Positions 34,140-45,975 of a DNA stretch of 64,000 nt are shown here, piece by piece. The notes beneath the pieces are model-generated. The model ran no database searches, was not told the origin of the DNA, and worked only from the letters and a program-made list of their open reading frames with translations. Each line of letters starts with the position of its first letter. Positions within the stretch are counted from its first letter, which is position 1. The DNA is from CAXWPM01 sp965206125 (GTDB lineage Bacteria; Acidobacteriota; Terriglobia; 20CM-2-55-15), in NCBI GenBank assembly GCA_965206125.1, contig CBDBIN010000041.1, positions 1-64,000 on the forward strand, read 5' to 3'. A program made the translations under genes and the position numbers.

Positions 34140-34409
34140 TCAACGGTACACCTTGTCGCGGCTACCGATCCTCACCACGAGCACGCGCAACGCGCTGTCC
34201 TCGATGTGAGCAATGACGCGATAATGGCCTACCCTGTACTTCCAGAACTCACCCAGCTTGGAACCCTTAAGGGCCTCCCCGATGCTGCGCGGATCGTCCA
34301 TCGTGGCAACGCGGCCATGCAGGAAGGCAAGGATACGACGTGCTGTCTGTTGGTCGAGCTTGCTCAACTCGCGCACGGCGGCGCGGTCAAGCTCGATCTT
34401 CCAAGCCAT
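34140..34409 (-). CDS. RelE/ParE-type toxin
   Basis: 89 residues, full length for the family. It has the start MAWKIELDRAAVRELSKLDQ, the central GSKLGEFWKYRVGHYRVIAH strand (Arg and Tyr residues in the usual RelE positions) and the end LVVRIGSRDKVYR. RelE toxins cleave mRNA in the ribosomal A site; ParE relatives poison gyrase. The 'G.....yRvgdyRvi' pattern is closer to RelE. Its start overlaps the antitoxin gene by 23 bp, giving tight coupling. Confidence 0.92.
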   Translation of the reverse strand: MAWKIELDRAAVRELSKLDQQTARRILAFLHGRVATMDDPRSIGEALKGSKLGEFWKYRVGHYRVIAHIEDSALRVLVVRIGSRDKVYR

Positions 34410-34623
34410 AGCGTTTCATTACTTCTTCGAGTGGCACGGCCTGAGACTTCCCGGCTCGAATGTCAATCAGTCGTTGCTCGGCAAGGTACAAGTCCTCAAG
34501 ATCGTCCAGGTGCTCCCGGATAGCCTCGATCATGTAGAAGGTCTTGCTGCGCCCGGTAAGGTCGGCCAACCGTTTCAGGCGTTGAGAGACTTCATCAGGC
34601 AAGCGAAGGGCTACGGGTTTCAT
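34387..34623 (-). CDS. Ribbon-helix-helix antitoxin (RelB/DinJ-like)
   Basis: 78 residues. The N-terminal VALRLPDEVSQRLKRLADLT followed by RSKTFYMIEAIREHLDDLED is a ribbon-helix-helix DNA-binding domain. The C-terminal part (RLIDIRAGKSQAVPLEEVMK) would wrap the toxin. It is first in the operon, as usual for type II antitoxins. A 30-bp palindrome lies 16 bp upstream of its ATG and is a likely autoregulatory operator. Confidence 0.9.
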   Translation of the reverse strand: MKPVALRLPDEVSQRLKRLADLTGRSKTFYMIEAIREHLDDLEDLYLAEQRLIDIRAGKSQAVPLEEVMKRYGLEDRA

Positions 34624-34638
34624 GGCGGTTTCTCCTGT

Positions 34639-34668
34639 GGCTTATGAAATACAAGTATTGCATAAGCC
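34639..34668. promoter_or_regulatory. Palindromic operator of the toxin-antitoxin operon
   Basis: A 30-bp inverted repeat with half-sites GGCTTATG-A-AATAC and GTATT-G-CATAAGCC around a central AA. Only one internal pair mismatches. It lies just upstream of the antitoxin start on the minus strand, the standard place for binding by the RHH antitoxin-toxin complex. Confidence 0.72.
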
Positions 34669-34829
34669 GTCGTCGTTCCTCAATGACGCCTTCGAGGATC
34701 GGTGATGTGTAAACCCGAAGGGGAACGAGAACGGGAGAATCGCATCATTCATCCGACCACCACTGCGCGATCGTTCCCGTGATTCCGTTGGCAATAAGGG
34801 TATCAGGCAGATCGGTGCGATTTTGCACG

Positions 34830-35118
34830 CTAAGCGGAGCGTTTCTGACGAGCGTTGAGGTGCCGATAGAGCGTCGAGCGGTGGATACCAAACTGCTCCG
34901 CCACCTGACGTGTTGAGATGGCTGGGTCGGCCGTCATCGCCTCGGCCATGAGGATCTGCTCAGGCGTGAGTGCTCGCGGCCGTCCGATGGCCACGCCCCG
35001 CTTGTGGGCGGCGGCGAGGCCGGCACGGGTGCGCTCACGGATCATGTCGCGCTCGAACTCGGCGAGTGCGGCAAAGATGTGAAACGTGAGCTTGCCGGCG
35101 GGTGTTGTCGTGTCGATG
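34830..35118 (-). pseudogene. Serine recombinase (resolvase/invertase), C-terminal fragment
   Basis: The minus-strand frame reads GKLTFHIFAALAEFERDMIR, ERTRAGLAAAHKRGVAIGRP and ends with the helix-turn-helix ISTRQVAEQFGIHRSTLYRH. It is the last 95 residues of a Tn3-type resolvase or Hin-type invertase; the catalytic domain is cut off at 35118, where UmuC sequence begins on the other strand. A 71-residue product from the ATG at 35043-35045 could be translated, but it would be only the DNA-binding part. Confidence 0.78.
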
Positions 35119-35757
35119 GCTTCCTACGGCAATGGACCGGGCTGCCCGTGAGTGTGGGCATTGCTGAAACGAAGACGCTCGCGAAGATAGCCAACCGGCT
35201 CGCGAAGACCTCGTCGAGGACGGAAGGCGTGCTCCACCTCGCCGGTTCCGCATGGCGCGACAAGGCGCTGGAAATGACGCGGGTCGAAGACGTGTGGGGG
35301 ATTGGCCGGCAGTTTACCCGGAAGCTGAACCGCAACGGCGTCATGACGGCCCGGGATCTCACGTGCCGGCCCGATGGATGGATCCGCAAGGAAATGGGTG
35401 TGGTGGGACTGAAGACGGCCTGGGAGCTGAGAGGGGAAGACTGCATCGGGTTCGAGGATATGCCCCAACCCAAGCAGACGACGATGGTCTCGCGTTCCTT
35501 CGGCACCGCGGTGAGCGACCCGGATGAGCTGGCCCATGCGATCACCGTGTTTGCCACCGATGCTGCGCGATCCATTCGCAAGGCGGATCGGGTCAGTTCC
35601 GCGGTGAGCGTGTTCATCGAGACGAACCGTTTCTCGAAGGACCCGTGCTATGCGCCATCGCGATGGGAGGAGCTGTTCCGGCCCGCGCTTGAAGGGCGCC
35701 CCGCCGTGGTCCTGTCGTCGAACGACGGCTGCATTGTTGCCCGGAGCGACGAAGCCA
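35119..35757 (+). pseudogene. umuC: UmuC (DNA polymerase V subunit) fragment, segments out of order
   Basis: From 35119 the frame encodes FLRQWTGLPVSVGIAETKTL, the RVEDVWGIGRQFTRKLNRNG helix-hairpin-helix, and the little-finger start SRSFGTAVSDPDELAHAITV, ending VFIETNRFSKDPCY: the middle to C-terminal part of a Y-family polymerase. It is followed directly (35660-35757) by ELFRPALEGRPAVVLSSNDG and CIVARSDEA, which belongs near residue 20-45 of UmuC, that is, the N-terminus. The first catalytic Asp motif is missing. The order C-part then N-part shows a rearrangement, not a simple truncation. Confidence 0.72.
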
Positions 35758-35759
35758 AC

Positions 35760-38628
35760 GGCCAGCAACCAGGGCCCGGCGGTGATCGATTATGCCACCA
35801 GTTTCCCGGCCGAAGGCAGCGGCAATGACACCGACAGTGACGGCCTGTTCGATGAGCCGGCCGGCTTCCAGGTGCGTACCGGCACCACATCCGTACCCAT
35901 CTATATCGATTTCGACGGCAACGAACGGATCGGGGCGAGCATCGAACACGTCGAGTTGCGGATCTCCGAGTTCGTGTATGTCACCGGCAGCATCGAGTTC
36001 CTGAAAGGCCCCGTTCAGGATGTCGATGTGACCGGGGGTCTGTTGTCCGAACTTGGCGCCGGCGCCGGTGAATTCCTCACCGCCCTTGGTCTTCCCAGTG
36101 ACTTTGCGAGCTCGTTCCCCGCCACCGGGGGGAGTAGTACTCAACTGGCTTTCATGACCGTCGGTGGGTCGAACCTGCACGCGTTCGTCGGCATGGATGG
36201 GCCGTACTGGACGGATCTGGACAGTGACCGGGATATCAGCTGGGCCTTGCCGGATGGGACGACACGGACCAACCAAGACGGTACACCGATGGTCAACATC
36301 ACCGTTGATAACGTTCAATACGGCGATCTCAACGGCGATGGCAAAGTCGATGCCAATGAGACGGCCGAACTGGACGAAGAAGCCGTTGGACTGACCATCA
36401 ACGACTTCGATTTCGGCCTGGCCATCATGACGCCGACCAACTCGCTTGACTTTGCCAAGTACTTCGCGCTCAAGGCTAGCGCCGATCAGATCGCTTTGGT
36501 GGGCATCGACGACGTGACCGTCTCCGCCGAGGAGATCCTGGTCGAAGTCAATCAGTCGAGCCCCAGTGTCTACGGGCTGCCACTGTTCCCGGTCGTGGAT
36601 TTCGCCGGCACCTCTCAGTTTGCCAGCGAGCAGTTGGTGCTGTTCGACGCAGATAACAGCGGACGAATCACTCTTGGCGACCTGGCGACCCTGAACGCGG
36701 CCCTTGCCGTCGGATTCGCCGACCTCACCGGTGTGGCGCTGAACGATCCGACACCGGTCGATCACGACACGCTGGTCGGCATCCTGAACACCGATGATAC
36801 CGGGTCCAGCCGAGGCGTGATCGATATCACCGAAGCTGCGGCCTTGCTTGGTGGAGATGCAGCGGCCGTGACGGCGGCCGAACTTGCCGATGTTGACGGT
36901 GACGGCAAGATCGATCCTCTGGGTTACGAGGTCGGTACTGGCGGCGACCCGGTATACCTGAGCATGGATTCGCCTGTGATCCGCGCGCAGGGATTTGTCG
37001 AACTCAACATCTTCGATGTCGTTATTCTGACCGGAAGTGTCGCCTTCGAACTGGGACCGACCCAGGACGTGACCCTGACAAACGGCAGCACCAGGACGGT
37101 TACAACCATGACCATCGGTGCGGCCAATGTCACGGCCTTCGTTGGCGCATTTGGGCCTTACTGGACGGATCTGGACGGTGATCACGAGGTTTCCTGGACT
37201 GATGTCTCCGGCAACACCTTGACGCAGGCCCAGGCGGGTTCGGCAGATACCGTCGTCGATGTGGACGAAACCGCTGAACTGAACGGCAATGCCATCGGTC
37301 TCCAGGTCACCGATCTGGACGTAGGCATCATGGTCATGGCCGCCACGGGCCTCAATGACCTGGGTGTGTACCTGGCGGCCAAGGCGAGTGTGCACAGCTT
37401 CGGTGTGGTCGGTGTGCCAGGACTGACAGCGGCCGGTCAATTCAACATCGAGCTGAATCTCGGTTTTGGCACCTCGGGTGTGGCGGTGGTCGACTTCGAC
37501 GCCAGCTTCAGCGAACAGTTGGCGCTGTTTGACCAGAACGGCGATGGAACCATCACGGTCAGTGACCTGCGTACCCTGACCGGGAACAATTCAGGCACCG
37601 GCGCCTTCTCCGGTCTGTATGCGGCCGGCGACGCGGGCGCTCTGGAAGTTGATCTTGGCAGTATCGTGTTGGCGCTCGACACCGCGGGCAACGATGACGG
37701 ACTGCTTCAAGTCGCCGAGGCTGCGGCAGTGCTCGCGAATGCCAGCCTGGCGGAGACCAAAGACGAGGACGGCGACGGCATTCTGGATGCCGGCTTCGAG
37801 GTCAACACGGGCGATCCGACCTCACCGGTGGTACTGGATTTCAACACGTTCCTGATCAGTATCCAGCTTGGCGGCAACCTCGACCTGGTGGATACGTTCC
37901 GTTTGAGCGGCGTGTTCCTCTTCCAGGCGGACCCCCAGGGACTGAAGATCTTTGTCAACGCGGGCCTTTCGATCGGACCGAGCGGCGACTTTTTCGATCT
38001 TCAGGCGCTCGGCGTCCTGATTATCAATGGCGATGGCGTCGCGGCCGACTTCGAGATTGACCTGACCATAGGCGGGGACCTGAGCGCCAGCCTGTCCAAT
38101 TCAGGTCTCGCCATATCGGGCCGCCTGATCATGAACACGACGGGGTTGCGCCAGGCTGTCGACATTCCGGATGAATACGTCGATGACCTGTCGCAAATTG
38201 CGCGGGACCGCCTGCAGACGGATCTGGTCACCGGCATCAAGAGTTATGTGGTCGAGGCCGCGGCCCCCAGTCTCGGCACACTGTTCGATGATTCCGGCGC
38301 GTCGACAGATCCGCTTTCCGCTCCGGGTTTCTATATCACGGTTGCATTCAGCGCCCAGTTGCGTCTCGGGGGGGTGTTCGACTTCAACGGCAAGTTCGGG
38401 ATCCTCGTCACGGGTTCCAAGTTTGAATTTCTTATCGGCGCCAGCCTTGCTCTCGGCCCACTGGGCCAGATGGGTGCGTCCGGTTCCATCAGAATTGATT
38501 CGACCGGCATTGTCGGGCGTGTCGAACTCGCGCTGGATGTTGGAGGTCTGGGAACCGTGGGCCTCGACATTACCGGGGACTTCCTGTTCGAGATCAATAC
38601 AACGGGAATGACGGTGTCGACACGCTGA
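35760..38628 (+). pseudogene. Giant calcium-binding surface protein, segment 1
   Basis: About 950 residues in a frame that enters from the UmuC remnant, so the native start is lost. It has two long repeats of one module: VELRISEFVYVTGSIEFLKG ... AFVGMDGPYWTDLDSD and VELNIFDVVILTGSVAFELG ... AFVGAFGPYWTDLDGD. EF-hand/dockerin-like loops (DLNGDGKVDANE, DVDGDGKIDPLG, DQNGDGTITVSD) lie between. The end is beta-rich and glycine-rich. At 38604 the native frame changes: this frame ends MTVSTR, while the correct continuation is in the next frame. The features fit a very large secreted or surface-bound calcium-binding protein. Confidence 0.6.
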
Positions 38629-41600
38629 TCATCAACGGTGCGGACGAGGTGGCGGGCGTCGCCAACCAGCCGAATGACACCTTCCTGTTGCGGCGCGACC
38701 TCGTGGCGCTGCTCAACGAATCTGTTCCGGGTGGGGGCTTCGATCGAGTCGAGCGGGTGAACTACGACCAGAATATCAACGCCCGGCTGATCGTCAACGG
38801 TCTGGGCGGCGATGACAAGATCGTGGCCGACGACAATAGTTCCATCACGACGCTCGACGGCGGCGACGGGAACGATACTTTCCAGATCGGTCAGGTGTTC
38901 GGCACCCTGCGTGACGCGGACGCCGGGCTCGACCCCGGCGATACCTTCGACACCACGCCGATAATCATCGGCCTGATCCTCGATCCGGTCACCAGTGCAG
39001 TCATCTTCGACCCGACGACGTTCGACCCGACGACCGACGTCCTGCCGCCGGAAACTATCGTTGCCATCAACGCGGCGATTGCTTTCCAGGCCGGGCTCGG
39101 AGAAGCACTCGACGGCATCGCCTACGTCAGCGACGGCGTCCGCCACGCCACGACCGTATTCGGCGGCGACGGCAAAGATCTCTTCAACGTGTACCACAAC
39201 AAGGGGACCCTGCGCCTGGAAGGCGAAGCGGGCAACGACGAATTTATCGTACGGGCCTTCGTGACCGTGGACCTCTCGGTGCAGGCCGACACGGAAATCA
39301 ACGGCGGCGGGGGTGCCGATACGATCAATTACGCCATCAACGCTCCCGTCAGCATCGACGGCGGCGCGGGCTTCGACCTGGTGGTGGTGCTGGGAACGCC
39401 GTTCAACGACAGTTTCGTGGTGACCAGTGACGGTATCTTCGGTGCGGGCCTGAACGTGATCTTCAACAACGTCGAAAGCGCAGAGTTGGACACTCTCGAA
39501 GGCGACGACACCATCTACGTCCTGGGTACCAGCGCAGACATCGTTACGACCGTGATCGGCGGTCTGGGCAACGACACGATCGAAGTGCTCGGCGATGTGA
39601 TCAACACCATCATCAGCAACGATTTGCTGGGACGTTCCGGCGTGATCACCCACGGGCTGGACAGCAACGATCCCGGCTTCGACAACGTGGGCGTCAACGG
39701 CGTCGCGGTCAACGTCCTTTCGGCGGGCAGTGACAGCCCGGTGAACATCGAACCCACGGGTGAACCGCTGCTGGTGACCGAGGACGGTACCCTGGCGTCC
39801 TATTTCATCAATCTGGTCGACCCGGATCCCGCAGCGTTGCTCGCCAACCCGGTGTACCTGACCGTGTCGGCCGGGATCGCAAGCAGCGAGGACCGCGGTA
39901 CCGGGGGAGCCGGCATCCTGATCTCGGTCGGTGGCGGGGCGTTCACAAACGCTGTAGTGCTGACGTTCGATGACACCACGGCGGGAACGGTATTCGAGAT
40001 TGAGGTCATGGCCGTTGACGATCTCTCCGCGGAAGGTCCCCGGGTTGCCCTGATCAGCCACAGCATCAACAGCGATGACCCGGCCTTTGACGACCTGGCG
40101 TTGATCGACATCTTCGTCGATGTGGTGGACAACGATAAGCCGGGCCTGGATATCCGTCATCTTGGCGACGGCAGCGATTTCGGCGACAACGAGACAGCGG
40201 TGCTTGAAGGCGCGTCCGGCTTCAGCGACACGTACTCGGTGGGCCTGACGCGTGCGCCCGCAGCCGGCGAAACTGTGACCGTCACGCTGAACACCGACGG
40301 ACAGATCACGGCGTTGTCCCTTGCCGGAGCCGCCTTCCTTGAGTTCGACGCTTCCAACTGGATGACGCCGCAGATCGTGGTCGTCACTGCAGTCGAAGAT
40401 GGGCAGGACGGCATCGAAATCTCCACGATTACCCACGCAATCGCCGGCGGCACGGTCTACGGAGCGATCCCCCCCGCAGAGGTCCCGGAGCTGGATGTCA
40501 CGGTCTACGACGACGAGACACCGGGTGCGATCGTTCAGGAGACCGCCGGCTCCACGATCGTGGTCGAGGGCGGCTCCGCCGACACCTACCGCGTGCGGCT
40601 CACCAGCATGCCCGATGGCGACGTCACGCTGACGCTGAGGACCGACACGCAGACGCTGCTCAGCACCAGCGGCGGCTTTGCCACTACGGATGAGTCGGGC
40701 GTGCTTGGCTTCTTCGAATACACCTACACGTTTACTACCGACAACTGGCACGAATGGGTTGAAATAGAAGTCAGTGCCGATCCCGCCTTCGTCGGCACGG
40801 ACGACACGACCAAGACGTTCCCGCCCGTGGATCAGAACCTCGATCGGATCAACGGTCCGCTGATCATCGAAGGCGGTATCGGCCCGGGTGAACCGCGAGC
40901 GCTGGCGGAGCCGGTCTTGCTGCCGAATGAGACCAACGATGTCAGTGAGCAGATCGGCGGCTCGACCGACGAGTCGGCCGACATCGATACCCTCAATGTG
41001 TTCCACTCGGACAACAACGACTCGGATAATGGAAGCTTGTTCTACCGAACTGTGGATGGTTCGGGCCGTACGATTGCCAACCCCGGCCTTGCCCTGACCG
41101 GATTCGAGATGGGCGATGATCTCTCGGCAGAGGAGGGGACGCCCGAGAGCCCACTGACCGTCCACTACGGCGGCGGCATCACTCTGAACGGTGTCGAGAT
41201 CGTCGAGATCCTCCTCGGCAAGGGCGACGAAACACTCGACATTGCCGACACCGGCGATCGCGACGAGAAGGATCCGGCCGTCGTCGACGATCCGGCAACC
41301 ATTACCGCAGTCCACGGTGGCGGAGGCAGCGACACCATCAGGATCTCCGGTCGAGGCAACGGTCCGCTCGTCGTGTACGGCGACACCTCCGAGGATCGCG
41401 CGCGTTACGGCAATGATGCCCCAGTCGCTTCCATCCACGGAACGAGCTTCGCCAACGACGGCGACGACATCATCGACGCCCGTTTGATGGCCGATCAGAA
41501 CGAAGGGTTCGTTGGCCTGGTCGCCTACGGCGGTTTCGGCAACGACACGATCCGGGGCAGCCAGGATGACGATCACCTCGCCGGCGGCACGTCAAGCGAT

Positions 41601-44600
41601 GGCAGCCGGGACTTCATCGACGGCCAGGCAGGCAACGACCATATCTACGGTGACTCGCACTTCAACGTGAACCTTTCGCTCTTCGCTGAGGATCAGAGAG
41701 AGGAATTCGACATCTCCGACCCGCGAGTTGCTGAGATGTTCACGGTGCTTGTCGAAACCCCGGGCGATGACAGCGATCTTGGATCCGATCAGTTCCGCGA
41801 ATCGGCCGGCGTGGACGAGGTTTGGGGCGGCAACGGCTCAGACATCATCTTTGGCGACCACGGCGTCATCAGCCTGGCTGAGGGCACACGCCGCCTGACC
41901 ACGACCGGTTCAGTGGAGCGCATCGATACTGTGCAACCGGCGTTTGGGGGCGATGACACTCTTTACGGCCATTCAGACGATCCGACTGGTCCGGAGGACG
42001 ATAGCGCAGGTGATCGGATCTTCGGTGGCCAGGGCGGCGACTTTATCGACGCCGGGGATGGCAATAATGTCGTGCTGGGAGACGAGGGGTTCGTCGATCT
42101 CGGTGAGGCCGATTCCGCCATCGACCGGATCGAGAGCACGTCGACGACGTTTGAGGGTGGTGCCGATACGATCTTCACAGGCTCGGACAACGACATCGTG
42201 ATCGGGGGCCGTTTCGGGGACACCATCACCGTCGCGGACGGTACCAACATCGTCCTCGGCGATGCGGGTTTTGTCCAGTACCAGAACGGTGGGCCGCTAG
42301 TGGGCGAGGTCTCAAGCGTGTACCTCGATGAGAACGGAAAGTTCATTCCGGCTGGAGACGACACGATCACCGTGGGTGTGGGCGCGAACACCGGCAACGA
42401 CATCGTGATCGGTAGCCTGGGCGACGACACCATCACGATCGGGGATGGCGACAACATCGTCCTCGGAGACGACGGATCGGTCACATTCCAGGCGGGCAGC
42501 ACGCTGCGGAAACGGGTCGAAAGCCGGTATCTCGACAACTTTGGCGATTCACCGACGACCGCCCCCGAAGCCGCCGTCGGCAACGACACAGTGATCACCG
42601 GTATCGGTAACGACATCGTAATCGGCGGCCTCGGCGTTGACGGCATCACGATTGCCGACGGCGACAACATCCTCCTCGCCGACGAAGGCCTCGTCGTGTT
42701 CGAACCCGGCACCGGTGCCGTCGACAGAATTCAGACGCTCAATTCTTCCGAAGGTGGCAACGACAACGTGACCACCGGCGATGGCGCCGACATCATTCTT
42801 GGTGGATTTGGCGAGGACACCCTGACCGGCGGCGACGGCACGGCGGTCGTGCTTGGCGACAATGGGTCCATCGAATACACGCTGGACGGCGACTCCAGTG
42901 ACATCGACCGCATCGTGACCGTCGATCCGTCCGAGGGCGGCAACGACCGGATCACGTCGGGTAACGGCGACGACCTCCTGGTCGGCGGCACGGGTTCCGA
43001 CACGATCTTCGGCGGTGACGGTTCCGATGTGATCCTCGGCGATTTCGCAGAGATCACCGGCGATATCCTGTTCCACCAGAGCTTCCCCCCGGCGAACGAC
43101 CCGAACTTCGTCTACACCTCAATCGACACCAATCACCCCTCCGGCAATGCCGACACGATCCACGCAGGTGCCGGTGACGACTTCGTCCTCGGTCAGCAGG
43201 GCGGCGATACGATCTTCGGCGAAGCCGGTGAGGACGATATCACCGGCGGCCACAACGTCCTGTTCGGCAGCGACGGCAACGATACGATCGACGGCGGCAG
43301 CCAGGCCGACGTGATTCTCGGCGACAACGGGGTGATTACACGCCATCTGGTCCTGCCTGAGAGAGTGTGGGAGCGCTATCCGGAGCCTTACCCGGACGTC
43401 ATCCGGGAAATCGTCCGCTTCGACGATATCGATCTGGTCCGGGGTGATGATCTGATCCTCGGCCGAGCCGGCCAGGACATCATCCATGGTCAAAGGGGCG
43501 ACGACGAGATTCGCGGGGGCGCCGATGACGACGAACTGATGGGCGAGCTCGGCGCCGATAAATTGTTCGGCGACGATGGCCACGATTTCATCGCCGGCGA
43601 CGTCGGTCTGTTCGTCCGAGCCTTCAATCAGGACGGTTCGATCCGGCTGAACGCCAACGGGGCATGGCACCGAGACCTGGTGACCGAAGAGGTGGGCGTT
43701 CTGACCCGGCTGCTGGACATCAGTGCGACGCCGAATGCTGACCTCACGGGTGACATCTGGGAGCTGCTGCTGAACGCAGACCTGATCCTGCCGATGGGAG
43801 TACACGACGCCGACGGCAACCGGGTCCCGAGCGTTCACGCTGACTCGTGGCGGACGATGCTGGCCCTGATCGACCTGCTTCCTGGAGACAACGACCGGCT
43901 GGAGGGAGGCTCCGGGGAAGACTTCATGATTGGGCAGCGGGGCGACGACGTGCTTTCGGGCGGCGATGACGGAGATCTCCTGATCGGCGATCTGGGATGG
44001 AACCGCGTTTCTTTCGAAAGCGATCTGCCGTTCATCATCTCGGGGCTGAGGCTTCTCGACGCGCAATCCGGATTGGGACTCCAGATTCAGATAACCGCCG
44101 GTGGCAAAGTGATCATGCTCGATCGCGTCATTCAGCCCGGGGAGTTGGAAGACTTCATGGCCCGCTGGATGGAGACGACGCCCGCTGTCGAATCGCTGGT
44201 CGACGCTTTCAGCAGCGATGGCAATCGGTTGGTGCTGAGCGACGGCAACTTCCTCAAGCCGGGATTGGCCTTCGCGCCCACCGTTGGTCCGCCCGCCGAT
44301 GCGCTGTCGGGTAACGACGAGCTGAACGGCGACAACGGAGACGACCTGGTGGTCGGTGACAATCTGACCGTTGTCTCACAGAACATTCCGGATTACTCGC
44401 GGATCGACACGGCGATCGACGACGTGTGGGAGGGGATACTGGGACTGCAGGTTGCCTTCGAACACCTTCGTATCGATGCGGAACTGCTGGATCGGGTCCG
44501 CAACAGCGGGGAAGCTGGAGCCGAGATCGTGGTGGCGGCTGATCGAATTACTGGCGGTGACGGTGAGGACCTGCTGATCGGGGACAACGCGCTAGTCCTG

Positions 44601-45122
44601 GCTCCCGCCGTCGATCAGGGTGAATTCGACGAGGGCACCCGACAGGACGTCGTTCTGGAATTCTATGATCGGGTGAGGAGCCTCGAGTGGCTGTTGCGCG
44701 ACGCGCAGTTCTTTGCCGAGCACGCCTATTCGCGACTGCTGAACGCGCTGGTAGACGAAGCGATCGAGGACAATCCGTCCAGGACGAAGCCCAAGAAGGC
44801 GGATTTGATCGACGTCGAACTGACCCCGGTTGCGGCGCGCGGGGACGAGATCGAAGGTGACGGGGGCGCGGATCTGATCATCGGAGACGATGGATTGGTG
44901 CTGGTACCAGTGACGAGCCATGTCGGCACGAGGAACGATGCCGAGGATCGGTTGGACGTCAGCAGGAGGATCAACAATGACATCAACAGAGCCTTGCGGG
45001 ACGAAGACCGCGTTCGCGACAGGGCGCTCAGTCGTCACGTAGGCCGAGACCACGATGATCCCGAGAACGCCGCGCCGACAAGGAAAGGATCTGAATCTCC
45101 TCCCGTGGAGACTGAGCGTGCC
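38604..45122 (+). pseudogene. Giant calcium-binding (RTX-like) surface protein, segment 2
   Basis: About 2170 residues starting in frame with GNDGVDTLIINGADEVAGVA. It contains several ~100-residue beta modules of the 'vLnTDGQITALSLAGAAFLE / NWMTPQIVVVTAVEDG' type (about 40150-40830). From 41500 to 45000 there is a long series of RTX nonapeptide-like blocks (GGDGNDTFQIG, GGLGNDTIEVLG, GGFGNDTIRG, GDGDNIVLGD). These bind calcium and fold as beta-rolls after type I secretion. It ends at a frameshift near 45125, after SESPPVETERAG. No type I secretion genes are in the window. The frame breaks mean no single full-length product unless sequencing errors are involved. Confidence 0.7.
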
Positions 45123-45951
45123 GGTAAGGACAGGCAACGATCGGCTGGGTGGCGGTGCGGGAGACGATTGGATCGTGGGCGACCTGGGAGCCGTCATCTG
45201 GCCGAGCGAGTTGGACTTGCCGACGAAGAGCAAAGAGGTCCGGGACCTGGATAAGGAAGTCGATCGGCTGTTCAGGGATCTGGACGAGCTTGTGGTCGAT
45301 CTGGGGCGGGTGAAGCCGCATGGCAATCTGAACTCGCAGTTCCACCCCCATCACGGGTCACAAGGTGGATCCGACGGAGGCAGCGACGGGGACAGCGACG
45401 GGGGCAGCGATGGGGACCATGATGTACCCACGGCTCATTCGGACCGCGACATCATTACCGGGGGAAGCGGGAATGATCTGGTTTTCGGAGATGATGCGCT
45501 GGTGCGACCGGAGTTTGCGCGGAACGTTGGGGTGGAGAGGTATTCAGGCCAAGCGGAATCCTACTTCCGTTTCGGATCGGACGGAGACAGTGACGGTGGA
45601 CCGGACGGCGGCGATGACGAGATCCATGGCAACGAAGGGGACGACATCCTGCTGGGGCAGGGCGGCGACGATGTGATCTTCGGAGAGCAGGGCAATGATC
45701 TTCTCGTGGGCGGACCTGGACGGGATGACCTGGACGGAGGCCCCGGCCAGAACAAGCTCAGGGACGGCAGCGACGGGGACAGCGACGGAGGCAGCGACGG
45801 AGACCCGGATCCGATGAGGACGCTGTCGAACCCGTGGATCGAAGAATTCGTGAGTGACCTGGCAGGATTCCGGTCGCAGGTCCTTCCATCCCAGCCGCTG
45901 TGGCTCGACTTCGGAGGCGGCAGCGACGGGAGCGACGGCGGGAGCGACTGA
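45123..45951 (+). pseudogene. Giant calcium-binding surface protein, C-terminal segment 3
   Basis: The native frame resumes with TGNDRLGGGAGDDWIVGDLG. It contains two Asp/Ser/Gly-rich linkers (SDGGSDGDSDGGSDGD) that look like tandem expansions, and more RTX blocks (GGSGNDLVFGDD, GNEGDDILLGQGGDDVIFGE, GNDLLVGGPGRDDLDG). The last 60 residues are NPWIEEFVSDLAGFRSQVLP, WLDFGG and a SDGSDGGSD tail. C-terminal signals for type I export are usually in such a region. It continues segment 2 across the frameshift. Confidence 0.65.
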
Positions 45952-45975
45952 GCGACGTTGCCGGACAGGTAGTCC

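Noticed and set aside
38331..41576. Very long open frame (1081 codons) on the minus strand opposite the RTX-like gene
   Set aside because: It is the mirror of a high-GC, strongly biased coding region; its translation has no repeat logic or domain and overlaps clear RTX coding on the plus strand.
41500..45000. Short tandem repeats in the RTX region as a possible CRISPR array
   Set aside because: The repeats are degenerate, in frame, and encode GGxGxD nonapeptides; there are no constant spacers and no cas genes in the window.
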